The notes beneath the pieces were generated by a model that was given only the letters and a program-made list of their open reading frames with translations, was not told the DNA's origin and did not search any database. From DASUCS01 sp041166745 (lineage in GTDB: Bacteria > Actinomycetota > Acidimicrobiia > Acidimicrobiales > JACDCH01), in contig JBEEGH010000005.1 in assembly GCA_041166745.1 (NCBI GenBank), positions 262,777 through 326,776 of the forward strand: a DNA stretch of 64,000 nt, in the 5' to 3' direction. Numbering within the stretch: the first letter of the stretch is position 1; the number at the start of each line of letters is the position of its first letter. This document shows, piece by piece, positions 31,918 to 42,015 of this stretch. The position numbers and the translations under genes were made by a program.

Positions 31918-34266
31918 ATGTCGACGGAGAGTGAGTTGGTCCCGGTGGACTCGTGGTGGCGGGCGGCCAACTACCTGTCAGTGGGTCAGATCTATCTGCT
32001 CGACAATGCGTTGCTCACGGAACCGTTGCGGGCGGAGCACACGAAGCCGCGTCTGCTCGGTCACTGGGGAACGACACCAGGGCTGAACTTCCTGTACGCC
32101 CACCTCAATCGAGCGATCGTCACCCGCGACCTCGACATGCTCTACGTGTGCGGACCTGGTCATGGCGGGCCGGGAATGGTGGCCAACACTTGGCTCGAGG
32201 GCAGCTACACGGATCGGTATCCGAGTATCACCCGCGACGGCCCTGGGATGCACAAGCTGTTCCGACAGTTCTCGTTCCCCGGCGGGATCCCGAGCCATGC
32301 GGCCCCAGAGACGCCGGGGTCGATCCATGAGGGCGGCGAGCTCGGGTATTCGCTCTCGCACGCGTACGGCGCGGCCTTCGACAATCCCGACCTGGTGGTC
32401 GCGTGCGTCATCGGTGACGGCGAGGCGGAGACGGGCCCTTTGGCCGCGAGTTGGCATTCGAACAAGTTCTTGGACCCCGTGCACGACGGCGCAGTGCTGC
32501 CGATCTTGCATCTCAACGGTTGGAAGATCGCCAACCCCACAGTGTTGTCGCGCATCGGCGACGATGAGTTGCGCGCGTTGCTCGATGGCTACGGGTACGA
32601 GCCGCATTTCGTGGTGGGTGACGACCCCGACACGATGCATCGCGCGATGACGTCGACGCTCGACGCGATCCTCGACACGATCGCGCTGATCCAACGCGAC
32701 GCCCGATCGGGCGGGGCAACGGCGCGGCCTCGGTGGCCGATGGTGGTGCTACGCACACCGAAGGGGTGGACGGGCCCGGCTGAGGTCGACGGGCTTCCGG
32801 TGGAGGGCACGTGGCGCGCCCATCAGGTTCCCCTCAGCGAGGTCCGCACCAACCGTGACCACCTGGCCATGCTCGAGGAGTGGATGCGCAGCTACCGGCC
32901 GGAAGAGTTGTTCGACGAGCGCGGTGCACCGCGACCCGAGACGATCGCATTGGGTCCGTCCGGATCGAAGCGGATGGGCGACACGCCACACGCCAACGGC
33001 GGCCTCCTGTTGCGCGACCTCGAGCTGCCGGACATTCGCGACTACGCCGTCGAAGTGAAGACGCCCGGCATACCGATCGCGGAAGCAACGCGAATGCTCG
33101 GCGTGTGGTTGCGCGATGTCATGGCTGCCAACCGTGACCGCTTCCGGGTCGTCGGCCCGGACGAAACGGCGTCGAACCGGCTCGACGCGGTGTTCGAGGT
33201 GACGGGCAAGGCCTGGAACGCCGAGGTGCTCCCGGTCGACGAGCATCTGTCCCGCGACGGCCGGGTGATGGAGATCCTGTCCGAGACCACGTGCCAGGGC
33301 TGGCTGGAGGGGTATTTGCTCACTGGCCGGCACGGTGTCTTCTCGTGCTACGAGGCGTTCATCCACATCGTCGACTCGATGTTCAATCAGCACGCCAAAT
33401 GGTTGAAGGTGAGCAACGACATCGAGTGGCGCCGTTCGATCGCGTCACTCAACTATCTGTTGACGTCGCACGTCTGGCGCCAGGATCACAACGGGTTCTC
33501 CCATCAGGATCCCGGGTTCATCGACCACGTGATCAACAAGAAAGCCGCGGTGGTACGCACCTATCTCCCGCCCGACGGCAACTGTCTACTGTCAGTCATG
33601 GACCACTGTCTTCGCAGCCGCGACTACGTCAACGTGGTCGTCGCCGGCAAGCAACCGGCCCCCAGTTGGTTGAACATGGACGATGCCCAACTGCACTGCG
33701 CGCGCGGGCTGGGAATCTGGGACTGGGCCAGCACCGACCACGGTGGGGAACCGGACGTGGTCTTGGCATGCGCCGGCGACGTCCCGACTCTCGAAGTGTT
33801 GGCGGCCGCGGACCTGTTGCGCCAACACCTACCCGACCTCAAGGTGCGGGTCGTCAACGTCGTCGACCTGTTGCGCCTGCAACCCGAGACGGAGCATCCG
33901 CACGGCCTGGCCGACCGTGACTTCGACGCCATCTTCACCGCCGACAAGCCTGTCGTGTTCGCCTACCACGGCTACCCGTGGCTCATCCACCGGCTCACCT
34001 ACCGGCGCGCCAACCATCACAACATCCACGTGCGCGGCTATATCGAAGAAGGCACCACCACCACTCCGTTCGACATGGTCGTGCTCAACAATCTCGATCG
34101 CTACCACCTGGTGATGGACGTCATCGACCGCACGCCGAGTCTCGGCGAGCGGGCCGCGCTCGTGCATCAACACATGATCGACAAGCGGACCGAGCATTGG
34201 AACTACATCCGTGAGTTCGGCGACGACATGCCGGAAGTGAAGGATTGGCACTGGCCAGGTGACTGA
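31918..34266 (+). CDS. xfp: Xylulose-5-P/fructose-6-P phosphoketolase
   Basis: 782 residues from ATG 31918 (GAGGA eight bases upstream); an earlier in-frame start at 31849 lacks family similarity. TPP-enzyme motifs: CGPGHGGPGMVANTWLEGSY, the phosphoketolase signature EGGELGYSLSHAYGAAFDNP, GDGEAETGPLA and the C-terminal FAYHGYPWLIHRL. It splits xylulose-5-P or fructose-6-P with phosphate to acetyl phosphate plus a sugar phosphate. The stop overlaps ackA by eight bases, so acetyl phosphate would pass straight to acetate kinase. The 217 bases before it show no gene or clear terminator. Confidence 0.96.
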   Translation: MSTESELVPVDSWWRAANYLSVGQIYLLDNALLTEPLRAEHTKPRLLGHWGTTPGLNFLYAHLNRAIVTRDLDMLYVCGPGHGGPGMVANTWLEGSYTDRYPSITRDGPGMHKLFRQFSFPGGIPSHAAPETPGSIHEGGELGYSLSHAYGAAFDNPDLVVACVIGDGEAETGPLAASWHSNKFLDPVHDGAVLPILHLNGWKIANPTVLSRIGDDELRALLDGYGYEPHFVVGDDPDTMHRAMTSTLDAILDTIALIQRDARSGGATARPRWPMVVLRTPKGWTGPAEVDGLPVEGTWRAHQVPLSEVRTNRDHLAMLEEWMRSYRPEELFDERGAPRPETIALGPSGSKRMGDTPHANGGLLLRDLELPDIRDYAVEVKTPGIPIAEATRMLGVWLRDVMAANRDRFRVVGPDETASNRLDAVFEVTGKAWNAEVLPVDEHLSRDGRVMEILSETTCQGWLEGYLLTGRHGVFSCYEAFIHIVDSMFNQHAKWLKVSNDIEWRRSIASLNYLLTSHVWRQDHNGFSHQDPGFIDHVINKKAAVVRTYLPPDGNCLLSVMDHCLRSRDYVNVVVAGKQPAPSWLNMDDAQLHCARGLGIWDWASTDHGGEPDVVLACAGDVPTLEVLAAADLLRQHLPDLKVRVVNVVDLLRLQPETEHPHGLADRDFDAIFTADKPVVFAYHGYPWLIHRLTYRRANHHNIHVRGYIEEGTTTTPFDMVVLNNLDRYHLVMDVIDRTPSLGERAALVHQHMIDKRTEHWNYIREFGDDMPEVKDWHWPGD

Positions 34267-35356
34267 TCCGGTCCTCGTCGTCAACGCCGGTTCCAGCAGC
34301 CTGAAGCTGTCGATCATCGCCGCGGGCAGCGACAACCCTCTGGCGGCGACAACCGTCGAGTCGTGGGAAGGCGAAGACGTCGACACCGTCGTCTCGTTCG
34401 CACAGGGCCATCGGATTGACGCGGTTGGCCATCGAGTTGTGCACGGCGGCGCTCTCTTCACCGCGCCGGTCGTGATAGACGACACCAGTCGAGAAGCGAT
34501 TGCATCGTTGACCTCGCTGGCGCCGTTGCATCAACCGCGCGCCCTCGCGGGCATCGACGCGGTCAGACGGGCGCTGCCCGACCGTCCTGCGATCGCCTGT
34601 TTCGACACCGCGTTTCACGCGTCGATACCGTCGGCGGCGTCGACCTATGCCGTGCCAGAGACGTGGCGTGAGCAGTGGGGGGTGCGCCGGTACGGGTTCC
34701 ACGGGTTGTCGCATCGGTGGGCATCTCGACGCGCCGCTGAACTGCTGCAGCGTCCGGTCGCGTCGCTGGCAATGGTGACGTGCCACCTCGGCGCAGGGGC
34801 TTCGTTGTGCGCGGTGGACGGCGGAAGTTCGGTGGACACGACCATGGGATTCACGCCGCTCGAGGGCCTGGTGATGGCAACGCGCAGCGGGACCGTCGAT
34901 CCCGGTCTCGTGATCTGGCTGCTGCGGAACGGACTCAGCATCGACGAAGTCGACGACGGTCTCGAACACCAGGGTGGCCTGCTCGCGTTGGCCGGCACCG
35001 GAGACATGCGCGAGCTCCTCGCGGCACGCGCCGCCGGCAATCATGCTGCCACCGAGACATTTGGTGTGTACGTGCATCGGTTGTGCCGCGAGGTCGCGGG
35101 CATGACCTCTGCGCTGGGTCGGCTCGATGCGCTGGTCTTCACCGGCGGCATCGGCGAACACGCCCCGGAGATACGAGCAGCTGTCGGCGAACGCCTCGCG
35201 TACCTCGGCGTCGCGATCGATGCGGCTGCCAATCAAAGCGCAGGTGCGGATGTGGTGATCAGCGATCCCGGCGCGTCAGTCGCCACCGTCGTCGTGACGG
35301 CGCACGAAGACGTCGAGATCGCCACTCAGGTGCGGCAGCTGCTCATCTCGCATTGA
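34259..35356 (+). CDS. ackA: Acetate kinase
   Basis: 365 residues from GTG 34259. ASKHA-fold motifs: VLVVNAGSSSLK at the N-terminus, RRYGFHGLSHRW, CHLGAGASLCAVDGGSSVDTTMGFTPLEGL, and FTGGIGEHAPEIR. It converts acetyl phosphate and ADP to acetate and ATP. It is shorter than the usual ~400 residues, mainly in loops of the first half; catalytic segments are intact. Eight-base overlap with xfp supports a phosphoketolase shunt with substrate-level ATP gain. Confidence 0.95.
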   Translation: MTDPVLVVNAGSSSLKLSIIAAGSDNPLAATTVESWEGEDVDTVVSFAQGHRIDAVGHRVVHGGALFTAPVVIDDTSREAIASLTSLAPLHQPRALAGIDAVRRALPDRPAIACFDTAFHASIPSAASTYAVPETWREQWGVRRYGFHGLSHRWASRRAAELLQRPVASLAMVTCHLGAGASLCAVDGGSSVDTTMGFTPLEGLVMATRSGTVDPGLVIWLLRNGLSIDEVDDGLEHQGGLLALAGTGDMRELLAARAAGNHAATETFGVYVHRLCREVAGMTSALGRLDALVFTGGIGEHAPEIRAAVGERLAYLGVAIDAAANQSAGADVVISDPGASVATVVVTAHEDVEIATQVRQLLISH

Positions 35357-35488
35357 TCCGGGGTGCCACCGCGCGTGATGCGATCGGCCGTCGGCGCGCA
35401 AGGTGGCGTTCAGTCGTGAGTGACCAACGCCTCTATCGAGACCGCCGGCCTCGTGGGCACGATGGTCTCGACCTGAGCAGGAGACCCT

Positions 35489-36280
35489 ATGACCACGCTG
35501 ACGACACCGACCGAGACATTCACGAACGACACTGACGTCGCAATCAGTGTGAGCCGGGTCGCGGCTGCACGCACCGTCGGAGCCTCAAAGGTGTTCGGCG
35601 CGGGCGACACCGAGGTCCGCGCTCTCGATGACGTCACTGTGGACTTCGAAAAGGGTCGATTCACTGCGATCATGGGTCCGTCCGGGTCGGGGAAGTCGAC
35701 ACTTTTGCATTGCATCGCCGGGCTCGACTCACTCACCTCCGGCGACGCGTACATCGGCGACGCCAACCTCAGCACGCTCAACGACCGGCAGCTCACGGTC
35801 ATTCGCCGCGATCGAATTGGCTTTGTCTTTCAGGCCTACAACTTGATCCCGACGCTCACAGCGATCGAGAACATCAAGCTGCCGTTGCTACTGGCGCGCC
35901 GCCACGGTGATCAGCCCTGGATCGACACCGTCGTCGACGCCGTCGGTCTGAAGGATCGGCTCCAACACCGGCCGAGCGAGCTGTCCGGCGGGCAGCAACA
36001 ACGCGCAGCGGTTGCTCGCGCTCTCGCCAGTCGGCCCGAGATCATCTTCGCCGACGAGCCCACGGGCAACCTCGACTCACGCGCTGGCGCGGAGATCCTG
36101 AAGTTTCTGCGGCGAGCTGTCGACGACCTGGGCCAGACCATCGTGATGGTCACGCACGACCCCGTGGCCGCGAGCTATGCCGACCGGATCGTGTTCCTAG
36201 CCGACGGCCGGATCGTCGACGAGATGCTCGAACCCACGGCCGAGCGGATCCTCGACCGGCTCAAGCGATTCGAGGGGTGA
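35489..36280 (+). CDS. ABC transporter ATPase, MacB/LolD type
   Basis: 263 residues. AGGAGA precedes the ATG. The first ~35 residues are a Thr/Ala-rich extension; then Walker A GPSGSGKST near 62, signature LSGGQQQR near 165 and Walker B IIFADEPTGNLD near 184, with the QAYNLIPTLTAIENI Q-loop typical of this class. It pairs with the FtsX-type permease that starts six bases later. Such systems move lipoproteins, peptides or signals rather than importing nutrients. Confidence 0.93.
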   Translation: MTTLTTPTETFTNDTDVAISVSRVAAARTVGASKVFGAGDTEVRALDDVTVDFEKGRFTAIMGPSGSGKSTLLHCIAGLDSLTSGDAYIGDANLSTLNDRQLTVIRRDRIGFVFQAYNLIPTLTAIENIKLPLLLARRHGDQPWIDTVVDAVGLKDRLQHRPSELSGGQQQRAAVARALASRPEIIFADEPTGNLDSRAGAEILKFLRRAVDDLGQTIVMVTHDPVAASYADRIVFLADGRIVDEMLEPTAERILDRLKRFEG

Positions 36281-36286
36281 CCAGAC

Positions 36287-38842
36287 ATGCTCCGCACCAC
36301 CCTCAAAGGGCTGCTGGCCCAGAAGCGACGGCTGATCACGACCGTGTTCGCCGTGACCCTCGGCATCGCGTTCCTCACCGGCACCCTCGTGCTGAACGAC
36401 ACGATGCGGGCGACGTTCGACCGGCTGTTCAGCAGCGTCTACGCCGGAACCGACGCGGTCGTCCGTGAGAAGGCGGCCTTCGAAGGCCCACAGAACACGG
36501 GCCAGCAACGCGGGCGCATCGATGCGTCGGTGCTCGACGACGTCCGCAAGGTCGACGGGGTAGCCCACGCCGAGGGCAGCATCATGGGCTACACCCGCAT
36601 CATCGGCAAGGACGGCCAACCCTTGGGCAACCCGGCGAGCGGCGCGCCGACGTTCGGCACCAACTGGAGTGACACGAAACAGCTCAACTCATTCACGCTC
36701 GCTGAGGGGAGGGCACCCCGAGCCGACGACGAGGTGGTCATCGACAAGAAGAGCGCGCGTGACGGTGGCTTCACGGTCGGCGACAACATCACCGTCATCG
36801 TGCAAGGACCGCCGCAAACACTCAAGCTCGTCGGGATCGCGAAGTTCGGTGATGCCGACAGTCCCGGAGGAGCGAGCGCCGTGTTGTTCACTCCGGCAGC
36901 TGCGCAGCGGCTCGTGGCCGAACCCGGCAAGTTCGACGCCGTTTCGGTGGTGGCGGCCAAGGGTGTGTCTCAAGCGCAGCTCACCGAACGCATCGCCAAA
37001 GTCATTCCCGGCGGCACTGAGGTGCTGACGGGCGCGCAGATCACTGAGGAGTCGCAGAGCGCGATCCGCACGGCGATGTCGTTCTTCACGACCTTCATGC
37101 TGGTCTTCGCCGCGGTGGCCCTGCTGGTGGGCGCGTTCATGATCTTCAACACCTTCTCGATCACGGTGGCGCAGCGAACGAAGCAGAACGCGCTCCTCCG
37201 TGCCCTCGGCGCCAGCAAGCGGCAAGTGCTCGGCTCGGTGCTGCTGGAGGCGTTCCTCGTCGGTGCCGTCGCGTCACTCCTTGGGCTCGCCGGCGGGATG
37301 GCCGTCGCCGGCGCACTCAAAGCGCTCCTCAATACGTTGGGCTTCGAAGTCCCAGCCGGGGGAGTCGTATTCACCCGCGGTACGGCGATTGCTGCGCTCA
37401 TCGCTGGGATCGGCATCACGGCGCTCGCCGCGCTCGCCCCTGCACGCGAAGCCGGACGCGTCCCGCCGCTCGCGGCAATGCGAGCGGTCTTTGTCGGCTC
37501 GAGCGGCTACGGATCGAAGCGACGGGTCTTCCCCGGACTCGGCATGCTGGGTGCCGGAGCCGGCGCGTTGCTGTTGGGACTCTTCGGCAGTGTCGACAAT
37601 GCGCTCTCTCTCGTCGGGCTCGGCGCGCTGCTGGTGTTCCTCGGCGTCTCCGTTCTCGGGCGGACCGTCTCCCTGCCTTTGAGTCGCATGCTGGGCTGGC
37701 CGCTCACCAAGATTCGCGGATTCACCGGAGGCCTCGCCCGTGAAAACGCGATGCGCAATCCCAAGCGAACGGCCGCGAGCGCGTCAGCGCTGATGATCGG
37801 CGTGGGACTCGTCGCCTTCATCACGATCCTCGCGGCATCGACAAGCGCGTCCATCAGCGCCACGATCGACCGGTCGTTCACCGGAGACTTCGTCGTCGAC
37901 GCCGGCGGCGGTACCACCGGAGGCGTCGACCCGGGCCTCACCCGACAGCTGAACCAGCTGCCGCAAGTGGAGGCCGCGACCGGACTACGGATCGGCTCCG
38001 CCCGCATCGACGGCAGCCCGCAGATGGTGGTTGCAGTCGACCCGACGACCGCGTTCCAGCTCTTCGACGTCAAACCGCAGAACGGCCGGCCAACCGACCT
38101 CGGCCTCGACTCGATCGCGATCTACAAAGACGTCGCCCAGACCAAGCACCTCACCATCGGCGACACCATCCCCGTGCTCTTCAAAGACACCGGCGAGAAG
38201 CACCTGCGCGTCGCGCTCATCTACGGCGAGAATCGACCGGCGGGTGACTACTTCCTGAGCATCGCAACGTATGAGGCCAACTTCGCCAATCGGTTCGACT
38301 ATCAGCTCTTCGTGAAGAAGGCGCCCGATGTCGATACCCAAACTGCACTCGCGGCCGTGAAAGAGACGGCGAAGCAGTTCCCCGGTGTCAAGGTGCTCGA
38401 TCAGGCCGGCTACAAGCAGGAACTGGCCAAGCCGATCACGCAGATGCTCACGCTCGTGTACGCCCTGCTCGCTCTTGCCATCCTGATCGCCTTGCTCGGC
38501 ATCGGTAACACGCTCGCGTTGTCGATCCTCGAGCGGACCCGCGAGCTCGGCCTCCTACGCGCCGTGGGGATGACTCGAGGCCAGTTGCGCTCGACCATCC
38601 GCTGGGAGTCCGTCATCATCGCTCTGCAAGGCACGGCCCTCGGCTTGCTGATCGGCCTCTTCTTCGGCTGGGCGCTGGTCGCCGCACTTCACGACCAGGG
38701 AGTCGACCAGTTCAGTGCGCCCGTGACGAGCCTTGTCGTCCTTGTGGTGTTGGCATGCCTCGCAGGGGTGATCGCGGCCATTCTTCCCAGCCGCCGAGCC
38801 GCCAGACTCGTCATCCTGCGTGCCATCGCATCGGACTCGTAA
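36287..38842 (+). CDS. FtsX/MacB-type ABC transporter permease
   Basis: 851 residues with two FtsX-like units: helix one at ~20, a large extracytoplasmic domain, a three-helix block near 260-400, then a second helix set, a second external domain (SFTGDFVVDAGGGTTGGVDPG) and a final three-helix block near 720-850 (LLAVGMTRGQLRSTIRWESV-type coupling region, then LVVLVVLACLAGVIAAILPSRRAARL). This tandem layout is typical of actinobacterial mechanotransmission-type ABC permeases. Substrate unknown. Confidence 0.92.
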   Translation: MLRTTLKGLLAQKRRLITTVFAVTLGIAFLTGTLVLNDTMRATFDRLFSSVYAGTDAVVREKAAFEGPQNTGQQRGRIDASVLDDVRKVDGVAHAEGSIMGYTRIIGKDGQPLGNPASGAPTFGTNWSDTKQLNSFTLAEGRAPRADDEVVIDKKSARDGGFTVGDNITVIVQGPPQTLKLVGIAKFGDADSPGGASAVLFTPAAAQRLVAEPGKFDAVSVVAAKGVSQAQLTERIAKVIPGGTEVLTGAQITEESQSAIRTAMSFFTTFMLVFAAVALLVGAFMIFNTFSITVAQRTKQNALLRALGASKRQVLGSVLLEAFLVGAVASLLGLAGGMAVAGALKALLNTLGFEVPAGGVVFTRGTAIAALIAGIGITALAALAPAREAGRVPPLAAMRAVFVGSSGYGSKRRVFPGLGMLGAGAGALLLGLFGSVDNALSLVGLGALLVFLGVSVLGRTVSLPLSRMLGWPLTKIRGFTGGLARENAMRNPKRTAASASALMIGVGLVAFITILAASTSASISATIDRSFTGDFVVDAGGGTTGGVDPGLTRQLNQLPQVEAATGLRIGSARIDGSPQMVVAVDPTTAFQLFDVKPQNGRPTDLGLDSIAIYKDVAQTKHLTIGDTIPVLFKDTGEKHLRVALIYGENRPAGDYFLSIATYEANFANRFDYQLFVKKAPDVDTQTALAAVKETAKQFPGVKVLDQAGYKQELAKPITQMLTLVYALLALAILIALLGIGNTLALSILERTRELGLLRAVGMTRGQLRSTIRWESVIIALQGTALGLLIGLFFGWALVAALHDQGVDQFSAPVTSLVVLVVLACLAGVIAAILPSRRAARLVILRAIASDS

Positions 38843-38922
38843 ACCCGAGGTGCGGCCACCGCCTTGACGACGGCCCGCCGCGCGATGGCCGCGGCATGAG
38901 CCGGAGGGTGTGAGAGAACGGC

Positions 38923-40014
38923 TTACTCGAGGCGGTACAGCACGAACTGCGGGTGCTCGACGTCGAGCACCTCGACGGTCGAGAAGCCAGCATCGGCCGC
39001 ATAGCGGCGCATGGTGTCGGGCCGGATCACGGTCCCGGTGCCGACGCCGCCGTTCTGCATGCTCACCGCCAGACAATGGAGCGTGCTGAACGTGTAGAAG
39101 AACCGCTCCATCTCACTCGCCGGCACGGTGAAGGTCTCCTCGGCCCGCTCGTCGGCGACGAGGACAGTGCCGTGCTCGCCCGCGAGCCGCTTCATGGTTT
39201 GCAGGATCCCGACCGGGTCGGGCATGTCGTGCAACATCTCGATCGCCATCACCAGGTCGTAGTCGCCGACGATCGCAGGATCGGCCGCGTCGCGCACCTC
39301 GAACCGGGCCCGCTCGCCAACGCCCGCAGCCCCGGCCTGCTCTCGCGCGGCGTCGATGGACGCCTCGTCGAGGTCGAAGCCATCGATCTCGGCGTTCGGA
39401 TACGCGGCCGCGATGGTGATCGCGGCCAGGCCCTCGCCACAGCCCACCTCGGCGATGCGCACACGCTCGCCAGCGGTCAACTTCGCCTGGACGTTCGACA
39501 ACGCCGGCAACCACGTCTGGGTGAGGTGATTGACGAACACCGGCCGAGTGAACGCGGCCTGGATGTCGTGCATGTCGAACAGGCCGAACGCGGCGCCGGT
39601 GCCGTTGCGGAACTCCTCGACCATGATGTCGATCGCCTTGCTCAGCCAGGGCACGACCGCTGCGCACGGCTTCATGCACGCCTCACTGTCGTCGTCGAGG
39701 AGGACGTGGGCGTGGGCGTTCGGCAGGGTGAACCGGCGCTCGCCGGCCGGCTTGGTCACGTCGTCGACCTCGAGCACGCCGGCGACCGTCTGCTGCTCGA
39801 GCCATTCCTGCGCGTACCGTTCGGCGATGCCCGCGCCAGCGGCCACCTCCTGCGAACGTAAGGGCCCGGCGCCCGCCAGCGTCTCGTAGAGGCCGAGCCG
39901 GATACCGAGCTCGACGTTCGCGAGCTCCATCGTGGCGAGGCAAGCCATGAAAAGGTTGCCCGAGAACGCTTCGACCTCGGCCTCGTCCTCGCCCGTCAAC
40001 TCGATTGCCGTCAT
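38923..40014 (-). CDS. Class I SAM-dependent methyltransferase
   Basis: 363 residues. The N-terminal ~90 residues look like a winged-helix dimerisation domain (LRSQEVAAGAGIAERYAQEWLEQQTVAGVLEV); the Rossmann domain follows with motif I VRIAEVGCGEGLAAITIA, the acidic motif II IDGFDLDEASID and DLVMAIEMLHDMPDP. This is the layout of actinobacterial Rv2258c-like enzymes. Substrate unknown. GGAGG lies about ten bases before the ATG. It faces the nucleosidase gene, which could recycle its SAH product (inference). Confidence 0.9.
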   Translation of the reverse strand: MTAIELTGEDEAEVEAFSGNLFMACLATMELANVELGIRLGLYETLAGAGPLRSQEVAAGAGIAERYAQEWLEQQTVAGVLEVDDVTKPAGERRFTLPNAHAHVLLDDDSEACMKPCAAVVPWLSKAIDIMVEEFRNGTGAAFGLFDMHDIQAAFTRPVFVNHLTQTWLPALSNVQAKLTAGERVRIAEVGCGEGLAAITIAAAYPNAEIDGFDLDEASIDAAREQAGAAGVGERARFEVRDAADPAIVGDYDLVMAIEMLHDMPDPVGILQTMKRLAGEHGTVLVADERAEETFTVPASEMERFFYTFSTLHCLAVSMQNGGVGTGTVIRPDTMRRYAADAGFSTVEVLDVEHPQFVLYRLE

Positions 40015-40128
40015 CGGTCTTCCACCTCCGTCATCGCCGGATCAGCATTCTCTCGTACGGTCGTCGTTCGTGCCGCTGACTCGGGGTCGAAGAGGATGCC
40101 GCGCTGCCGTCGACGAACTCTTGTCGTC

Positions 40129-40863
40129 ATGACGAAGGCAGAGCGGGTGCTGGTGTTCGCGCCGATGTCGAGCGAGATGCGCCCAGTGGCCAAGCTGCTC
40201 CACCTGGAGCGCACTGGCGAGCAAGGCGGGATTCCGGTCTACACCGGAGATTGCGGCGACGCCGAGGTCGTCCTCACCGGGACAGGCATCGGGCCGGAGC
40301 TTGCGAATGGTGCCGCGGAACGGATGCTTGCCGGTTCGGCGTTCGACCGCGTGATCGTCTCTGGCATAGCCGGCGGGCTCGCTCCGGCGTCGCTGGTCGG
40401 CGATCTCGTCGTGCCGGAGGAGGTGTACGACGGCGCCACCGGCGACCGCTTCCGGTCGACTCCGATCGAGGGCGTTACGCCCAAAGGCGTCATCCGCATG
40501 GGCGACGGGGACTCCTACGAGCTCAACGATGCCGAAGTGGCGCGGCTGGTCGACGAAGGCGTGACCGCCGTCGACATGGAGACGGCGGCGATCGCGAGGG
40601 TGTGCGCCCGGCACGACGTGCCGTGGATCGCGTTCCGCGTGATCAGCGACATGGCGGGCGAGGCGGCCCTCGACGCCGGCGTGCTCGCCCTCGTTGACGA
40701 GCTCGGCAACCCCAAGCCGTGGCCCTCGGTCAAATACCTGTTCACGCATCCGAGACAGATCCCGCTGATGCTGCGCGTCGGCCGCGATGCAAGCGCCGCG
40801 GCCCGCGCCGCCGCCAAGGCCGCGGTCGCCGCTATCAGTCCCCGCGGAGCGCCACCTCAGTAG
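40129..40863 (+). CDS. MTA/SAH nucleosidase-like phosphorylase
   Basis: 244 residues of the PNP/UDP phosphorylase superfamily: VLTGTGIGPELANGAAERML (phosphate/ribose region), VSGIAGGLAPASLVGDLVVPEE and the nucleoside site VDMETAAIARVCARHDVPW followed by RVISD. Glu in VDMETAA and Asp in RVISD match catalytic residues of MTA/SAH nucleosidases. Nearby methyltransferase and transsulfuration genes favour SAH or MTA as substrate; futalosine hydrolase is an alternative. The Ala-rich C-terminal tail is unusual. Confidence 0.8.
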   Translation: MTKAERVLVFAPMSSEMRPVAKLLHLERTGEQGGIPVYTGDCGDAEVVLTGTGIGPELANGAAERMLAGSAFDRVIVSGIAGGLAPASLVGDLVVPEEVYDGATGDRFRSTPIEGVTPKGVIRMGDGDSYELNDAEVARLVDEGVTAVDMETAAIARVCARHDVPWIAFRVISDMAGEAALDAGVLALVDELGNPKPWPSVKYLFTHPRQIPLMLRVGRDASAAARAAAKAAVAAISPRGAPPQ

Positions 40864-40878
40864 CGCGGTTCGACGAAC

Positions 40879-42015
40879 TCACGACAGCGCGTGCTCGAGG
40901 TCGGCGATCAGATCGCTCGTCGTCTCGATGCCGACGGACAGCCGCACGAGACTGGGGTCGACGGCGAGAGGCGATTCGGCCGCTGACGCGTGGGTCATGC
41001 GCGCGGGGTGCTCGATGAGCGACTCCACGGCGCCCAGCGATTCCGCGAGTGTGAACAGCCTCGTGCGTCGCACCATCTCGAGCGCGGCCGGTTCGCCGCC
41101 ATGCAGCGTGAACGACACCATTCCTCCGAAGTCGCGCATCTGGCGTTTGGCGACGTCGTGGCCCGGATGCTCGGGAAGCCCCGGCCAGAGCACGCGGTCG
41201 ACGGCTGGATGAGCGACGAGCATCTCGGCGACGGCGCGGGCATTGTCGCAATGGCGGTCCATGCGCACCGCGAGTGTCTTCACGCCCCGCAGGACGAGGT
41301 AGCAGTCGAATGGTGACGGCACCGCGCCGGTCGCGTTCTGCAGGAAGCGAATGCCGTCGGCGAGATCATCATCGGACGTCGCGACGAACCCGCCCACGAC
41401 GTCGGAGTGTCCGCCCAGATACTTGGTGGACGAATGCACGACGGCGTCGGCACCCAACGCGAGTGGTTGCTGCAGGTACGGCGTTGCGAACGTGTTGTCG
41501 ACCACGACGTGTGCGCCGTGACCATGCGCGATGTCGCTGATTGCTTCGATGTCGACGATGCTGAGCGCAGGGTTGGTGGGCGACTCGAGCCACACGACCG
41601 TGGCGTCGTCGGGCCACTCGCGCGCCAGACGATCCACGTCAGTGAGGTCTGCGGCCGACCACGTCCAGCCCGCGGGCCGGAACACCTTGTCGACGAGGCG
41701 GAAGGTGCCGCCGTACGCGTCGTTGCCCAGCACGACGTGCGAACCCGCCGGCAGTTGCCGCAGCAGCACGTCTTCGGCCGCGAGCCCACTCGCGAACGCG
41801 AAGCCGTGGCGCGCCGTTTCAAGCGATGCGAGGCACGTCTCGAGGGCGGCGCGGGTGGGGTTTCCCGAGCGTGAGTACTCGAAGCCTTGGTGCTCACCGA
41901 CGGCGGTCTGGGCGAAGGTAGTGGTGAGCGAGATCGGAGGGACGATGGCGCCCGTCGCGGCGTCCGGCGCTTGTCCGGCGTGAATCGCCCTGGTTTCGAA
42001 TCCGGGTTCGGTCAC
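40879..42015 (-). CDS. Cystathionine gamma-synthase/gamma-lyase family PLP enzyme
   Basis: 378 residues from a GTG in a GTGA overlap with cbs. Cys/Met metabolism PLP fold: FETRAIHAGQAPDAATGAIVPPI, EYSRSGNPTR, the PLP lysine Lys198 in HSSTKYLGGHSDVVGG, and the C-terminal RLSVGIETTSDLIADL. Next to a cystathionine beta-synthase the lyase direction (cystathionine to cysteine) is the better guess, but gamma-synthase activity cannot be excluded from sequence. Confidence 0.9.
   Translation of the reverse strand: MTEPGFETRAIHAGQAPDAATGAIVPPISLTTTFAQTAVGEHQGFEYSRSGNPTRAALETCLASLETARHGFAFASGLAAEDVLLRQLPAGSHVVLGNDAYGGTFRLVDKVFRPAGWTWSAADLTDVDRLAREWPDDATVVWLESPTNPALSIVDIEAISDIAHGHGAHVVVDNTFATPYLQQPLALGADAVVHSSTKYLGGHSDVVGGFVATSDDDLADGIRFLQNATGAVPSPFDCYLVLRGVKTLAVRMDRHCDNARAVAEMLVAHPAVDRVLWPGLPEHPGHDVAKRQMRDFGGMVSFTLHGGEPAALEMVRRTRLFTLAESLGAVESLIEHPARMTHASAAESPLAVDPSLVRLSVGIETTSDLIADLEHALS

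Noticed and set aside
38877..38895. GCCGCG/CGCGGC hairpin after the FtsX-type permease as a terminator
   Set aside because: Short stem, no T-run, and such GC hairpins are common in this sequence.
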